From: Acanthochlamys bracteata
Taxonomy: Eukaryota; Streptophyta; Magnoliopsida; Pandanales; Velloziaceae
DNA length: 64,000 nt
NCBI GenBank assembly: GCA_019914995.1
Contig: CM034142.1
Coordinates: forward strand, 3,057,031 to 3,121,030
Reading direction: 5' to 3'
This document shows, in pieces, positions 34,317-46,803 of this stretch. Positions within the stretch are counted from its first letter, which is position 1; the number at the start of each line of letters is the position of its first letter. The notes under the pieces are model-generated. The model was given only the letters and a program-made list of their open reading frames with translations. It had not been told where the DNA came from and searched no databases. A program made the position numbers and the translations under genes.

Positions 34317-36599
34317 TTCACATACCTACTCACTGATCATCACACGAGCTCTCTGGTAAGCTCTCCAGCAACAAGCTTGAAAGAAAAAAAGAAATTGTTC
34401 AACTTGTTAAAAAATTTTAGAAAGCATAGAACGTTAAAGGAGTAATTCTTCAATAAAAATATTTTACCTGAAATTCACTCGCCGGCCGGCGTTCGAGCGC
34501 TCTGGCCAACGGCGATAATTTTGAAATTGAACGTTTCAGAAGGCATAGAAGAATAAGGAGATTAGAAATTAACGGTTGATTAGCCCTTAAATTGATCTTC
34601 GGCTGGCGAACGATTTAGGACTAATGGCGAGGAAATTAGAAATAGAAGGTGCTAGACTGCATATAAGAAAGAGCAGAAGAAGAATTAAAAGTTCGCTAAC
34701 CCTAATTACGATCGTTGACCGGCGAACGAGCGCTCTGGCACGACGAACAAAAATCTAGGGTTTGAAGCAAAAAATGAAAAATTGAGAGGGACTAAAGAAA
34801 GGAGAAGAATAAGAGGAAGAACTGAACCTGTGTAAGGGAAGAATGAGGCGCTGCGACGAGAAATCGGCTCGGGGGAAGGAGATCGCAGTGAGCTCGGGAC
34901 GAAGGAAGAATAAGAGAAAAAAATTAAGAAGTGATCACGTCGATAAAATTTCAGCTCAATCTGTTACCAAATCGATTTCCATCCGGCCTCTTTATTAAGA
35001 TGACAGAGAAAGAAAAAAATCATATATAGGCCAATGTGCTATAATATGCACCTAAAATACCAATGTGTATATATATATAATGTTATACATATATCCTCTG
35101 ACCTATCTGGGGTAGGCCAAAGAAGAGAAAAAAAGGTGAGCCCAGTCTCAATGAGGTAAAATAGCAGAATGCCCAATTTAGATAGCTAATGTATTAACTA
35201 GGTGTTATAGTGCTATTTGTATGCAGCAGATGCAATGATAGATCAGATTAGATTCTACTAAGTCATAAATTGTCCTATACCAACTCAGTCCTTAGCAAAG
35301 ATACGGTAATAAGAAACAATGTTATGTAGCACTCTCAAGGCTGTAATATATATATACATATACATAGTGCACCCATGCAAACAAGTATATGTAATGACGT
35401 ATACGAATGCATCAAGTGTAACAGTCTTACAAGATAGGCGATCGAATGAGATCACATCTCCAACTCATATCACGTTACCAGGTATATCATATAAGCATAC
35501 ATACGTAATACCTTTATATATCAAAGCCACAAGCAAGCACGGTGCCCAGTATGGTCTCAAACCCACTGGTAAGCAATATCATCACAGCAAGATGCCCAAT
35601 ATGTCTTGGGATCCACCGGCAATCTATATATCATAACTAGATGCCCAGTATATCCTAGACCCACCGTATATCTCATCAAACATACATATTATAATAGGTT
35701 ATGACAATATCTATCACGTTCTGTATTGTACCATACCAATGCAGTCCCTAGTAAGTAGATGCAATACATTAGGTTTTCTCACAATGAGCATGCTATGCCC
35801 AATGTATTCAAATGCTATCACAATTGTACTTATGCATGTTTGAAATGTAAGCAGTGATGTGCACGTCAAACATATTTTATAGTCATGCCACCTAGGTTTA
35901 TGAAATGCTAACATGCTATTATAATTATAAACATGATTTTATATAAGCATGATCTACAACTAAAATTATACATTACAGGCAAGAACTCCTACAGAATGCC
36001 TAGTAGTTGATACCCTTGACTTTTTAACAAACTAAGTCATTAAATGGGACATGCTTTCTAGGTTAGTTCATTATGAATCATTTACAAGCATACTTCACAC
36101 AACACAAATAATATAGCATGAGGAATAATCAATCAATACGAAGAAAGTGGCAAGGTATGCCGAGGTTCCAAGTGGATGTTACCTGTGCCAAACGGCCTAA
36201 CGGTATCACTATAAAAAGAAAGGTATGGTAACCCTCACCTGAGATCCATGCAATTTATACAAGTCCACGAACACTAATCTGCACCACTGGACTCCAAGAC
36301 ACTCGTGCAGTTCTAATGCACACATAGGAATATTATAGCTAATATATTAAAAGGTGTGAAGTTGAAAAGTTAGAAAGTACTTTTCTGGAAAACAATGCCA
36401 AATGGACCCATTATCTTCGTAATACATAACCTGTATTAAATAGTTTAGTAGATCAATTTATAAATTTTTCTAAAAACTTTGTTATACAAATTTAAAAAAA
36501 ATATAAACTCTGGGAGACAGTTTTACGAAAATGTAAAAAGTATAATTTAAAAATAGAAAAACCAAAACAAATTTAGATTTCATCAAAGATCAAACAAGC
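34317..36599. other. AT-rich region without a recognised gene
   Basis: 34440-34760 is GC-richer and repeats elements such as GGCGAACGAGCGCTCTGGC and its partial copies. 35041-35110 and 35348-35368 have short TA/ATAC runs. 35537-35690 is a small tandem repeat, listed separately. A TATAAAAAG-like box occurs near 36213. I could not assign the region to an element family. The frames at 35319-35636 and 35714-35914 look like chance. Confidence 0.5.
35537..35690. repeat. Short tandem repeat, about 52-base unit, three copies
   Basis: Three diverged copies begin GTGCCCAGTATG, GATGCCCAATATG and GATGCCCAGTATA, each followed about 20 bases later by ACCCAC, ATCCACCGG or ACCCACCG. Origin unknown. Confidence 0.55.
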
Positions 36600-37740
36600 T
36601 TTAATTTAGAAAAATAAAAAGATTTTCTTAGTAAGAAAGATATATACAACTTACGGAACCCTTAGATCATAGTAAACGTAAGGACATAGAATTAGAAATT
36701 AAGCAGCTTTTAGAAAAAGTTAAGGAACATGTCGTAGAATACAAAAGAAAATTACGAATTAAAAAGATCCAATTAGGATACTTTATAAACAATAGTTATA
36801 ATAAAGCCTTACACGAAGTTCCAAGTATTTAAAACCAGCTAAAGGTTTTAAATACTTGAGAAGCACCAAATAAACCTGATCATACAATTGTTAGACAAAA
36901 CAATACTATCATTGTCTACTAATACAAATAGTGAAAAATTAGAGATTTTAATAAAACATAAGCTGTCAAAATTAAATAAATTTATGGACGACTTGGTAAA
37001 ACAGAAAAATTAAATATTTCTAAAGATACTGAAGTATTAGAACTATAGCATATAATTTTGGACAATTAAGTCTAAAAAATGAGTAATAATATAAGACCTT
37101 TTGAAGGACCCTCAAGAACAATAGTAGAAAGACCTAGAGAAGAAGTAATAAGAACAAAAATCGGACTTTCATAGATAGATTATTAAGAAGATCAAATAGA
37201 TGTGGGACTCAATTAGATGAAATTATAGACAAAATTATAATACTTTTAGACAACATAGTTCATCTATGATTGATCTTAGGGAATTATGTCAGATTGGAAT
37301 TTTAGCAAATCATACCCAATTTCACAGAACTCGAAGAGAATAAGAAACATTTTTCTAGACCTTGTTAATAGAGAAACTTATAGACATCTTAGGCAAAATA
37401 ATTTTCAATTTATTCATTTAGGACTTATAGTTATAGGAATTAAAGGATTAACAAGAAATAATTTTAGGAACAAAGTTTTAATTTGTTTATATGATTATAG
37501 ATGGAGTAGTCCTATAGAAGCAGATATAATAAGTATAGAAATAGATATGTCACAGGATGCTAGAACTTTTAATGTAGCACAAATTTTATGACTAACATAA
37601 AGATTTAGATTATGTTAAAATAACATTAAGTTACAAGGCCATGATAAAGAAACTAAAGGTAGTAGTCTTAACAATAGGATTTATAGGTAGATGCAGTAAT
37701 AATAATTTTGTTATATTTAAAATTGAAATGAATGTACTAG
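36600..37740 (+). pseudogene. Endogenous caulimovirid fragment: movement-protein region
   Basis: This is an old pararetrovirus copy in the genome, heavily broken. The first part (36650-37080) is Lys/Glu-rich and coiled-coil-like, as in the N-terminal regions of caulimovirid polyproteins. The open stretch 37286-37591 has the 30K movement-protein pattern: a conserved LTR-type turn, then LYDYRW and an acidic EIDMS block. Readable traces continue in another frame to about 37735, including GFIGR. Movement proteins let plant viruses pass through plasmodesmata. Several stops and frame changes separate the pieces, so no protein can be made. The family assignment rests on the movement-protein motif. 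The genus is uncertain; the arrangement is of the florendovirus/petuvirus sort. Confidence 0.6.
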
Positions 37741-38759
37741 TAAAATTAGCATAGTTGGCAGACCTGAATTGTTGACATTACAAAACAATTGTAGAAAATT
37801 GAAACCAAAACAACCAATTTGTTTCTTGACATTACAAATTGTTGCTTTGGGATTAAGCTACGTCTTAACTCAAAATTGACTTCATTTTGTTTGGCATTTG
37901 ACGATTGGATTGGTCCAATGAATACTGAGATAAAGCTAAGAAAATTGCAGTTAAGAGGAAACAAGTAAGGTCAATTGAGAAGGATCATCCTGAATAGGTA
38001 AAAGCCTTTATTTTCTCTAGAATCTTATATTGGAGTGTTGATGTTGCATTCTCATCTTCTTTTATGCCTGTGTTTATAAGTATTTTTTGGTGGCAGTGAA
38101 ATTGAGATTATCTTTGCCATGTGGAAAGTTAAAACTTCACCATGGTGTCCCAAGTTTGTATGATTGTTTTGTAATAATTCTTAAGAAATATGAGTGCATG
38201 AGGAATACGTATTCTTGCATGTGATGAATGTTGTGATCTTAACACAAGTGATTACATGTGTGGCATGCTTGTTAATTTTTAAGGAAGACTGATTGTTATG
38301 CTTGTTACTGTTCTATTGCTAGCTGGAACAACAAAGTTGATTGATTGCTGGTTAGAAGTAGCTACAGAAAGGTTAGAATAGCAATGTTTACTGCTTCTTG
38401 CTGGCTTGTAATTTGTATTGGCGAATATTATAGAACAGAAATAAGAAAGTCTGTAACTTGTATTGGTGAATATTTTGTAACTTGCAACCAACTGAAAGCA
38501 ACTTTTTAAATTTTCTGCAACCAACTTTCTCTAGTTGCTGCTATTGTTATTGATGAAGTTGATGCTTTCTTATTGCTGCTGTTATTATTATATTTCTTTA
38601 AATATAGTGGATTGTGTTGTGTGTTTCTAGAACCTAGATGGTGGGGTTGACCTGGCGAGTCTACCAGTCACCCGTCCCAGATGAGAAACTAGGTCGCCAT
38701 CTGGGTCGGTTCAGACAACATTGAAAATTAGTGCGTACTAAGAGAATAAAATGAATAAA
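37741..38759. other. Sequence between the two caulimovirid fragments, unassigned
   Basis: No recognised gene. It is AT-rich apart from a GC-richer stretch at 38620-38720 containing GACCTGGCGAGTCTACCAG. The two virus-like pieces on either side are in the same orientation and viral order, so this kilobase may be an insertion into the viral copy, but I could not define its ends. Confidence 0.4.
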
Positions 38760-39065
38760 CTTTTCTATATCAATAGATCCACATAAGTTAGTAGGATTAG
38801 AATGGAATTTAGATGATTTTACATATTAGTCATTACATAAAGTTTACTTTAGGAATATAATACAGAACTGTTAGTATATGATTCACAAATTATTATAAAG
38901 GAAAAGCTTCAGTTGATGAAGAATCTGAAGATGATCTAGTTCAGATTTTTTTAAGAGGATTTAGTCCAAAATGAAATGATATTATTCTTAGAGTTATAAT
39001 CATAAACCTTTATTAAGTTATAATGAGTTAGTTTTAATTGAACAAGAAATACAGTAAACGGTAGC
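38760..39065 (+). pseudogene. Endogenous caulimovirid fragment: coat-protein-like region
   Basis: Decayed coding traces in shifting frames include GKASVDEESEDDLVQI and SYNELVLIEQEIQ. These fit the conserved region of caulimovirid capsid proteins that precedes the zinc knuckle. No zinc knuckle or polymerase follows, because the Mutator-like element begins at 39105. Similarity is judged by eye and is weaker than for the movement-protein part. Confidence 0.45.
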
Positions 39066-39104
39066 ATAAATGAAGAACAATATACTATGCCATATATATG
39101 AGTG

Positions 39105-40580
39105 CGATGTGCGCACGCACATTAAATCTGGACCGTCCGATCAAGATCGGATGCTTCGAATTCAGCACAATGTTATCAACTTACGTAAATACTATGTAAG
39201 GGCACGCTCGTAATTCCTCTCTGAGCCAGCGACTAGAGGGATCCGGCAAATACTTACCTCAATGGAGCCTACTCTCTTCTCCTTTCGTCAATTTCAGATT
39301 CAATGTCTCCCGTGCTGGCCGACGAGCATCAAATCGGTAAGAAAATTGTCTTATTTTCTTCTCCTCCTCCTTCTCTTCCTATTCACCACATCAATTTCAT
39401 CAATTGCAGGTTCGAGCACCATCGAAAATGATTTACGCTCCCGAGCTCACCGAACTTTTTTTTTTTCGAATTTGGTCAATACCGAGATTGCTGGTATTGT
39501 CCTTATTTTCAATCTTTACCAATATTTGTTTTTCTTTTATGATTTTTTGAATTTTTTTTTTGTGTTGGTGCAATCCGAAACTAGAGCCAAGGTAAGGTAA
39601 GATTCATTTGCAGTTGCAGTCTTCGAATTGAAGGTATTTTCATTCCAGTGATTAATTTTGTGTTTACTTCTAATTCTTTTGATATTCTCTCTGATTGCTT
39701 CTCTCTGATTGCAGGATAATCGCACATATAAAAGAGGCCATCAGCATTTTTGCTGCTATGGAGTTCACCTAATGCAGCTTAATGGCCCTGGAGCTCACTG
39801 TGGGTTTTCTTCACTGCATCCAGGTGTTGCTCAAGTGCACTACCTATGTTGTATAGCAAGTTATGCCCATATTACCTGCATTCATTCACTGCCGAAAAAT
39901 GTATATGTTTGCAAATGTGTTTGAAGGAGTGAGTGCATATGTTGGTGCAATGCAGACTGTGAAGTAAAGTTGTAGAATTTTGTAAACGAATGTTAGGTGT
40001 TATTTACTTGTGCATGACAATCTAAGGTTAGTGTTGTTGCTGTGATAGTTTTGTAAAATTTTTTGTACAAGCTTACTTTATGAATGAAATGCTCAGGTTG
40101 GGATCCAATGTATGCTGTGTGAATGTTTAGAATGAGTGACCAACCATGTGAATGTCAATGTCGAATATGAAGTGAAAATGTATGAAGGTGTAAAAAAGAC
40201 TGGAAGCTACAAATGTTTGTGAATGTGAATGGGTGGTAGTGAGCTGTGTACATGAATGTGGAGTGAATATACATGATTGTGAAGGGAATGCATTCCTGAC
40301 CAGTGAGCATACCTGACAAAGGAGAGTAGTGAGCACAACTAACCAGTGAGCTCACGGGTCTCCGGCCAGTGAGCTGGCAAAGCTTCCAAAAAAGTTTTTT
40401 TTCAGTTAAAAGCTGTTTTATACTGCAACTTAAACAAATTACACACACAAACTTGCTTTTTTTTTTTGTTGACAAAGGGTCCAAAAGAAATCTGCTTTTT
40501 TTTGCTGTGCTCACTAGTTAGCTGCCTCACTGGCCAGAGAGAACACTGGTTCAGTGAGCTCACTAGCTAGTGAGCTCACC
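39105..40580. repeat. Left terminal inverted repeat of the Mutator-like element
   Basis: The outer 520 bases pair clearly with 44660-45107: the TTTGCAGTTGCAGTCTTCGAATTGAAGG block at 39608 onward has its inverted copy at 44700. The inner part pairs more loosely but keeps the same order, including CATTCACTGCCGAA (39887), ATGAATGAAATG (40079) and TGTACATGAATGTGGAGTGA (40248). Intron-like splice signals and TTGCAGG motifs occur in the outer part, perhaps transposase leader. The inner end carries the palindrome cluster. Confidence 0.78.
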
Positions 40581-40972
40581 GGTCTCCGACTAAAATTCAG
40601 TCAAAAAAATTTTATTTTTCTTTAAACAACAATCAGCAATATAACTCGAACAAATTGAACATAACAAATTATTTTGTTTTTTCTTTATGATACAACTTAA
40701 GTAATTTCGATGAGCTCCTTCCAGTGTGCTCCAGAGCTCACTGTAGTTCCAAAAAATGCCAAAATACATTCCTCATCCTACTCTAGTCAAATAGCTAAGA
40801 TTTCATCTTCAGTATCTTCATATTCACTTGTATCTTTATCTTCAGAATCATCTTTACCAGTAATTAACAAGTACGAATGTCATGATAAATGTCAAAATCC
40901 TAATAAAAAATTTTACTCTTTAGGAATTAAAACTAAGCAGACGACTATACTTATTTGTCTTGTTCTTTCTAT

Positions 40973-43180
40973 TTAGATTCAGGACAATTTCGTTTATTAT
41001 GTTTGACACCCGATTTGTTATAATACGCACATCTTCGCTATGTCTTCGCTTTGGCTCTTGTAGTGGCTTTCTCCAAACCTCCTTTTATTTTATTATTAAC
41101 CTTGCAAGCCTTTCCTTCTTTATTTGTTCCCTTTCTTTGTGATATGTTGGGATTTAAAAGCAACACTTGAGAGGCATCAACTGAGTCTTGTAAATTCTGA
41201 TTGTGCATACATGAATGGATGACTAGAATCTTATCCTGATCAACAGTCTTCCTTACTTCCTTGAGCCGCACCGATGTTTCTTCCAATGTTTGCAACAAGA
41301 TTTTGTATCCTTCATTAGTTTCAACAGCTTCATAAACTATTTGGTTGAAAACAATCTGGTGTTAGATAGTTGTCAATAGCTCAGCATTGTCATGGCCACT
41401 TATCGAACCTCCATCATACTTATCTCTATATTTGTTAGCACCTTTTCTCCACCGCTGCAAAATAAAATGATCGGGTATTTTCTATATCCCGACTCTAAAA
41501 GACCTTCATAAGATGTCCACAAGGAATCCCCATAAACTCAAAAAGTTTACATTCACAGATACCATCTTTTGTTGCTAGATTAAACTTCACCTTCCATTTC
41601 CATCGATCATCTTCGACTCGATATTTATAAATATAAGTCGTGTATCCATCACTAACCTTTTCATCATTATGCAAGATATACTAAGATTGAGCTTTCTCAT
41701 ATTCCTGTTTGAACTTATTGTACAAATTTCTCGTATACAATTTGCTGCACTTTTGAAGATATCGGAGTTGCCTTCTACAATGCGACATAAGTGTTCAGAT
41801 GCATAACTCTCTTCTTTTTCTTTCTCAATAATTTTGCTCAAATATTTTCATTCAACATAAACTCTCGAAGAGTTATTGTGGGATGAATAAAATTCTTGCA
41901 AATTTCATTCATACCTTCGGAACATCCAATAGTATTAATGTTGGTATAAAAAGTATTCAAATGATAGACAGTTGCCCACTTTTGTCGAATCTTATATATT
42001 ACTAAGAGCCATTTATTTTTCTTCAACTCATATGTACATATCAATCCTCCCATCTCGTTTCAAATGTGTTAGGATTATAAAAGTTTCCGAACGCACGACT
42101 TGATTTTTTTTTGGATTTTAACTTCTTGAAATAAATATGTGAAAGCTTTTCAATTTTTTTTTTCATAATATGCTATTAACAAAATCTATGTCATGTATTT
42201 GTGAATACGTTAGCAACGGCTGCAGTAATAGATCTATCTTAATCTATGATGATTGAAGATGGAGCACATCCCCCTATAGCTGCAAGCTATGCCTCAAAAA
42301 GCCACTAAAAGGATTCTTCAGTCTCATCCAAAAGTGGTACGCATCCAAAATGAATTGACATGTTGTGATGGTTAACTCCAATGAATGGAGCAAATGGTAT
42401 CTCATAGACATTCTTGCGGTAGGTGGTGTCAAAAAATACAACGTTACCAAAATATTGATACTGAACGTGACCTCCCATCCACCTAGAAAAAATTAATTGC
42501 TCTTGAGTCTTCATCCATCTGTATCGCATAAAAAAAGTTTGGATCTTCTATACTCTTTCTCTTAAAAAGTTAAGCGCTGCAGTGGCAACACCACTAATAG
42601 GCTTTTGTACTTCTTCGAGCGACACAAATGGTTCCAACAATCTCTGCTATCAAAACCATATTGAGGTCAGTCAAATATATCGGCAACCTTAGCCACAGGT
42701 ATAGCTTCATTCCGAAATGAATCAATCAAACTCTTAGCTGCAGCGGGCATAGTTCTGCAAATAGACATACACATTTTTTATGCTGGGCTAACTAGATTGT
42801 GATTGTACTGGCCTTCATAACTCACCACTTCCCACAATCCACTAGGTTGCTTTATCACCCTCATTATTGCAGGACATCAGCATTTGGCCGTGCTCGTGCT
42901 TCTCTTATTTTCTATTGTTTTTTTAGATTCGTCGTTTATTTTTTGAGGTCGATGTTCCATATGATTTCCAAAATAGTCATAAGTCATTTGACAAATAGTG
43001 AATTCGTTTAAATGAGCATGGGTCTTTCGCGTAGATCGAGTCACTGTGCTAAACTCCTTGGCTTTTCTATAATTTATATAAAATTGCTTGGCATCTTTGA
43101 GGAGGCTTACAAATGTCATCCCTAAGCACGGTGACTTAAGATTGTCCTTTACTATGTTTGGGGTTGGTAGAGAAGAAGAG
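40973..43180 (-). pseudogene. FAR1-type MULE transposase, broken
   Basis: FAR1/FHY3-type transposases bind the inverted repeats and move the element; plant FAR1 transcription factors descend from them. On the minus strand: N-terminal FAR1 DNA-binding region at 43180-42850 (DAKQFYINYRKAKEFSTVTR, then MTYDYFGNHMEHR); MULE transposase domain at 42530-42230 (VVFFDTTYRKNVYEIPFAPF, then FGCVPLLDETEESF); middle part at 42053-41587. A SWIM zinc finger lies at about 41570-41500 (CECKLF followed by CGHLMKVF in the same frame). The C-terminus has LLLNPNISQRK and a degraded zinc knuckle ending CPESK at 40973. An acceptor-like TTGTAG at the upstream end suggests an intron there. Many stops and shifts. Confidence 0.85.
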
Positions 43181-43589
43181 CCCGCCCTTGAAACCTACAA
43201 ATTTTCAAAGAAAATAATAAATACAACAAAATTCAAATACTAACATCATTGAATGGAAGAGAAGTGTCAAAAAGTGGTTAAAAACAATACTGATGAACTA
43301 GTTAGACATGGTTTAGGAGTTTAGATGCAAGAGAAAGAATAAAAACAAAAAGAACAATCCGTTGTATTTCTTGTGTGTTGCTGAAGCAGATAAACAGAAC
43401 ACCTAAGAACAGAGAGTAGAACAACAAAACAGAGAGCCTTCTCAATTCCTGCATTATAAGCTCTCTGCCGCTCAAAATAGAAGCACCTAAATGGGTAATG
43501 AGAAACCAACGAGAAACATTTCTTGTTCTGTGCTCAATTCTTTTTCTTTTTCAAATACAAACATGTGTACGATGGCAGAGAAACCAACG

Positions 43590-45106
43590 AGAAACCAGTG
43601 AGCTCACTGTTCAGTATGCTCACTGTTTAAGGAGCTAGCATAGCTCACTGGTTAGCTGCTAGTGAGCTTGCATAGCTCAATGTTAGAAAAAATTTTTTTG
43701 TTAATTTGCATTATAAAAAATGATAATTTGGTTATGCTTAATCTATTTAAACAATATTGTACAACATCGACTAACAAAAAATTAAAATTAAAAATTATTT
43801 TGGTTGGAGTGAGTGTAGTGAGCTCACTCGCTAAGACCAGTGAGCTCTAGATAATGAGCTCACTGGCAGCTGAACGGTGAGCTTACAGAGCTTACTGGGT
43901 AGCTGCTTGGAGCTCACTGGTGATGCTAGTGAGCTATGTGTCCCAAACTACCATGAGCATAGCTCACTGTCATGTATTTCCTTGCCAGAATACCAATGAG
44001 TTATCTCTGTCAGGTATGCATCTAGCATTGGCAAACATTCATCCTTCAGAAGATAGCTCATTGATCTATACTCACTCCATATTCATGTACATAACTCACT
44101 GCTGTCCTTATACTTTATCTAAATTCAAAAGAAGTGATTTGATTTTCACATTGATAACATTCTCATTTATTCCATTATATTGCCACCCTATTACTCCAGT
44201 CTGCTTTCACCGTCATACATTCTATTCACTTCACATTCACATTTACACATCACACATTAGAAACCAACCAGAGAATTAAATCACATTTCATTCATAACAT
44301 ATGTTTGTAAAAAAATTTAACATTACATTCACAACAAAAGCTACAATCTTGAATTACATTCACAAGTTTACAACACTTGAGCTACACTCGTACATACACC
44401 AGCAAACACAATTTGTATTCTGCATTGCCTTCATAGTCTGCATTACAGCAATAGACACGCTACACCAACAAAATTCATTCATTGCCGAAGAATCGGCATT
44501 CATGAAAAACTAAAAACAAAAACAAAAGAAACAAGAAATCTTTAGCAGTTAGCTCTAGAGCCACTCAGTTGCATCCGGTGAGCTTCAGAGTAGCAAAAAT
44601 ACGGAGGACCTCTCTATATGTGCAATTGTCCTGCAAACATAAAAGAAGATATAAAAAAAATAGAAGTAAAAATGAAATGAATCACTGAAATGAAGATACC
44701 TTCAATTCGAAGACTGCAACTGCAAATGAATCTTCCCTTGTCTCGGCTTTAGTTCCGAACTGCACCAACATAAATCAAATTCAGAAAATGATAAAGAAAC
44801 AAAATCTTGGTAAAGATTGAAGTAAGGACAATACTAGCAATCTTGGTATTGACCGAATTAGAAAAAAAAGTCCGGTGAGCTTGGGAGCGCACAAATTCGA
44901 AAAATCGTCTTTAACGATGCTCAAGGCTGCAATTGACGAAGTTGATGTGGGGAATAAGAAAAGAAGGAGGAGAAGGAAAGAAGACAATTTTCTTACCGAT
45001 TTGACGCTCGTCGACCGAAATCCGGACCGTGCTAAATTTGGACCATCTGATCTTGATCAAATGTTCAAATTTGATGTGCACGCACATTAACTTGTGTGCG
45101 CACATC

Positions 45107-45107
<1 letters not shown>
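43590..45107. repeat. Right terminal inverted repeat of the Mutator-like element
   Basis: Inverted counterpart of 39105-40580. The outer part (44660-45107) is the most similar. The inner part (43590-44240) is rich in GAGCTC palindromes and CATTCACATTCA-type repeats. Plus-strand frames at 43920-44279, 44301-44513 and 44875-45090 lie wholly inside the repeat and are not genes. Confidence 0.78.

Positions 45108-45111
<4 letters not shown>

Positions 45112-45138
<27 letters not shown>
45112..45138. repeat. TA microsatellite
   Basis: An uninterrupted run of TA dinucleotides, 27 bases, directly outside the right end of the Mutator-like element. Confidence 0.95.
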
Positions 45139-46803
45139 TGCTGATAAGTGAACAATGTGCATATTGCTTCTGGATCGTCAAATCTTTTAATCTGACAGCC
45201 AAAAATAAAGCGCTGATAACCACTTGTAAACACACAAATAGGGAATCTTTTTCGTTTCCCTCTGTTTTAATTACGTGTCTTCTTTCTCATGTGTGCTTTC
45301 TTCTCTGTTTTTTGTTCTTCTTATTGCAGGAGCGATCCCGACGTTGCTTCCCGCCCAGATTTGAGTAGCGGGCCGCTGCTCCTTTTGATCTCATAGTAGC
45401 TATTGATGCTTAATGTCTTCCTTTTTTTCTCCTTTTTCCTACCGCTAAGATGGCTCTCTTCTTTCCCGCGGGCGATCCGAGCAGCCCGCCGATGCTCATA
45501 AAATTCCTCCTGCTACTTAGAAGTTTTATGTCTCTCTCACTCATTCTTTCTCTGTTTCTATTTTATCTAATTTATGTTTTTTTTTTGTGTATTCTGGTAA
45601 GATTTCACTGAGATATTCTTTGTAAAATTTTGAATTTTCGTGTTCCTATTTTTCTTGAATTGAAAGTTCTATTGTTGATATTTTTTGTGTTTAGATTGGA
45701 ATTTTGTGTTCGGATTGAAATATTTTGTGTTTCTATTTTCCATTTTGATTCGGATTAGAAGTTCCATTTCCAATTTTGTGTTTAGATTGGAATTTTTTGC
45801 TATAAATTTTTTGTGGTATTTTGAATGTGAATGATGTGTGTCAATGGATATCTATGGTATTTTGAATGTGAACGGGATTGAGTTATTTTCTAATGGTGTG
45901 TCAACGAATTATTATGAGTTCTGATGAATGAATGGTATTGTTCCAATCTCCTGCAAAGAGACTCAGTACGCTAGGCTTTTGAATGATTGATTAATTGATG
46001 AGGATGAGCTCTCTGGCATGATGTTCATTTTGTGCATAAGTTGTTGTGCATTTCAGCAATTTTATCGATACTTACGGATGTACATTGTTTTCATTCTCTT
46101 GATGTGCTTTAATTGATTGAGGTACTACAGCTTGCTGGTATTATGCTGCAAGAGACATCAGAAAGAGCCCAATCGTGCTTGGGCATATACCACTAGCAAT
46201 TGGAGATGAAGGCAGGACAACCTCTGCAGGAGATGAAGGCAACATGTCTCATATGTTCCGTGAGTGAAAAAATAATTCAAGTGTAGTAGTTTAGGATTAT
46301 GTGATGTAAATCTTTCCTAACATTGAATTCTGAAGTTCTTGTTGTGAAAACTTGTATTCTAAACTTGTCTTTTGCTTTCATGAAGTAAAAAAAAAAAAAA
46401 GATCCTGCAAGCTTGCAAAAATTTCAAGACTATACATACAGCAATTTCTCTAGTTGTTGCACACTGTAGAAACAAGTATGGTTAGGATAAAATCAGAGGG
46501 TAACTTGGTATTTTACTTTGAATATTACTCTTTGTGCACGTTGCACAGAGCGAGAGATCCAGCTCTACTTCTGTCCATGTGCGGGAACTCCTGTGTTTTG
46601 TCCACTTTTTTCTTCCATTCCTCTACCTTTGTCCACTGCATGGGGATAGTCACAGCAATTACTTTTTGTTGGCTTCTTCTTTCTTACGGTTACAACTACT
46701 TTTTCTTGTCTTGTTCTTTGTTGAGGTTACGACTTGTTTTTGTCTTCTTCTTGTCTGTGGCCATAGGAGATTTTGATCACACCATCGCACACTCTCGTGC
46801 ATG
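45139..46803. other. Unassigned region with a 14-base poly-A tract
   Basis: No recognised gene. T-rich sequence with an acceptor-like TTATTGCAG at 45322-45330, GC-richer blocks at 45330-45500, and a run of 14 A at 46387-46400. The run follows sequence resembling a transcript 3' end, so 45330-46400 might be a processed copy of a transcript; no coding similarity was recognised to support that. The overlapping frames at 46454-46831 and 46534-46776 are not supported. It may contain the remains of the left part of the second Mutator-like element. Confidence 0.4.

Larger units (their letters stand above)
39105..45107 (-). mobile_element. Mutator-like element with long inverted repeats and FAR1-type transposase
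   Basis: The ends CGATGTGCGCAC (39105-39116) and GTGCGCACATCG (45096-45107) are exact inverted copies. The inverted similarity continues inwards for more than 1 kb on each side. Between them, on the minus strand, is a decayed FAR1/FHY3-type MULE transposase. Both outer flanks are TA-rich (CATATATATG on the left, a TA run on the right), so the usual 9-base target duplication cannot be read safely. Size is about 6.0 kb. Confidence 0.82.

Noticed and set aside
40710-40976. Ser-rich plus-strand frame with a possible Cys/His pattern, considered as a virus capsid knuckle
   Set aside because: The spacing does not fit a CCHC knuckle, and the region lies inside the Mutator-like element downstream of its transposase; the resemblance is composition only.
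45096-45368. 90-residue frame across the TA microsatellite
   Set aside because: Reads YIYIYI through the microsatellite and joins unrelated sequence on both sides.
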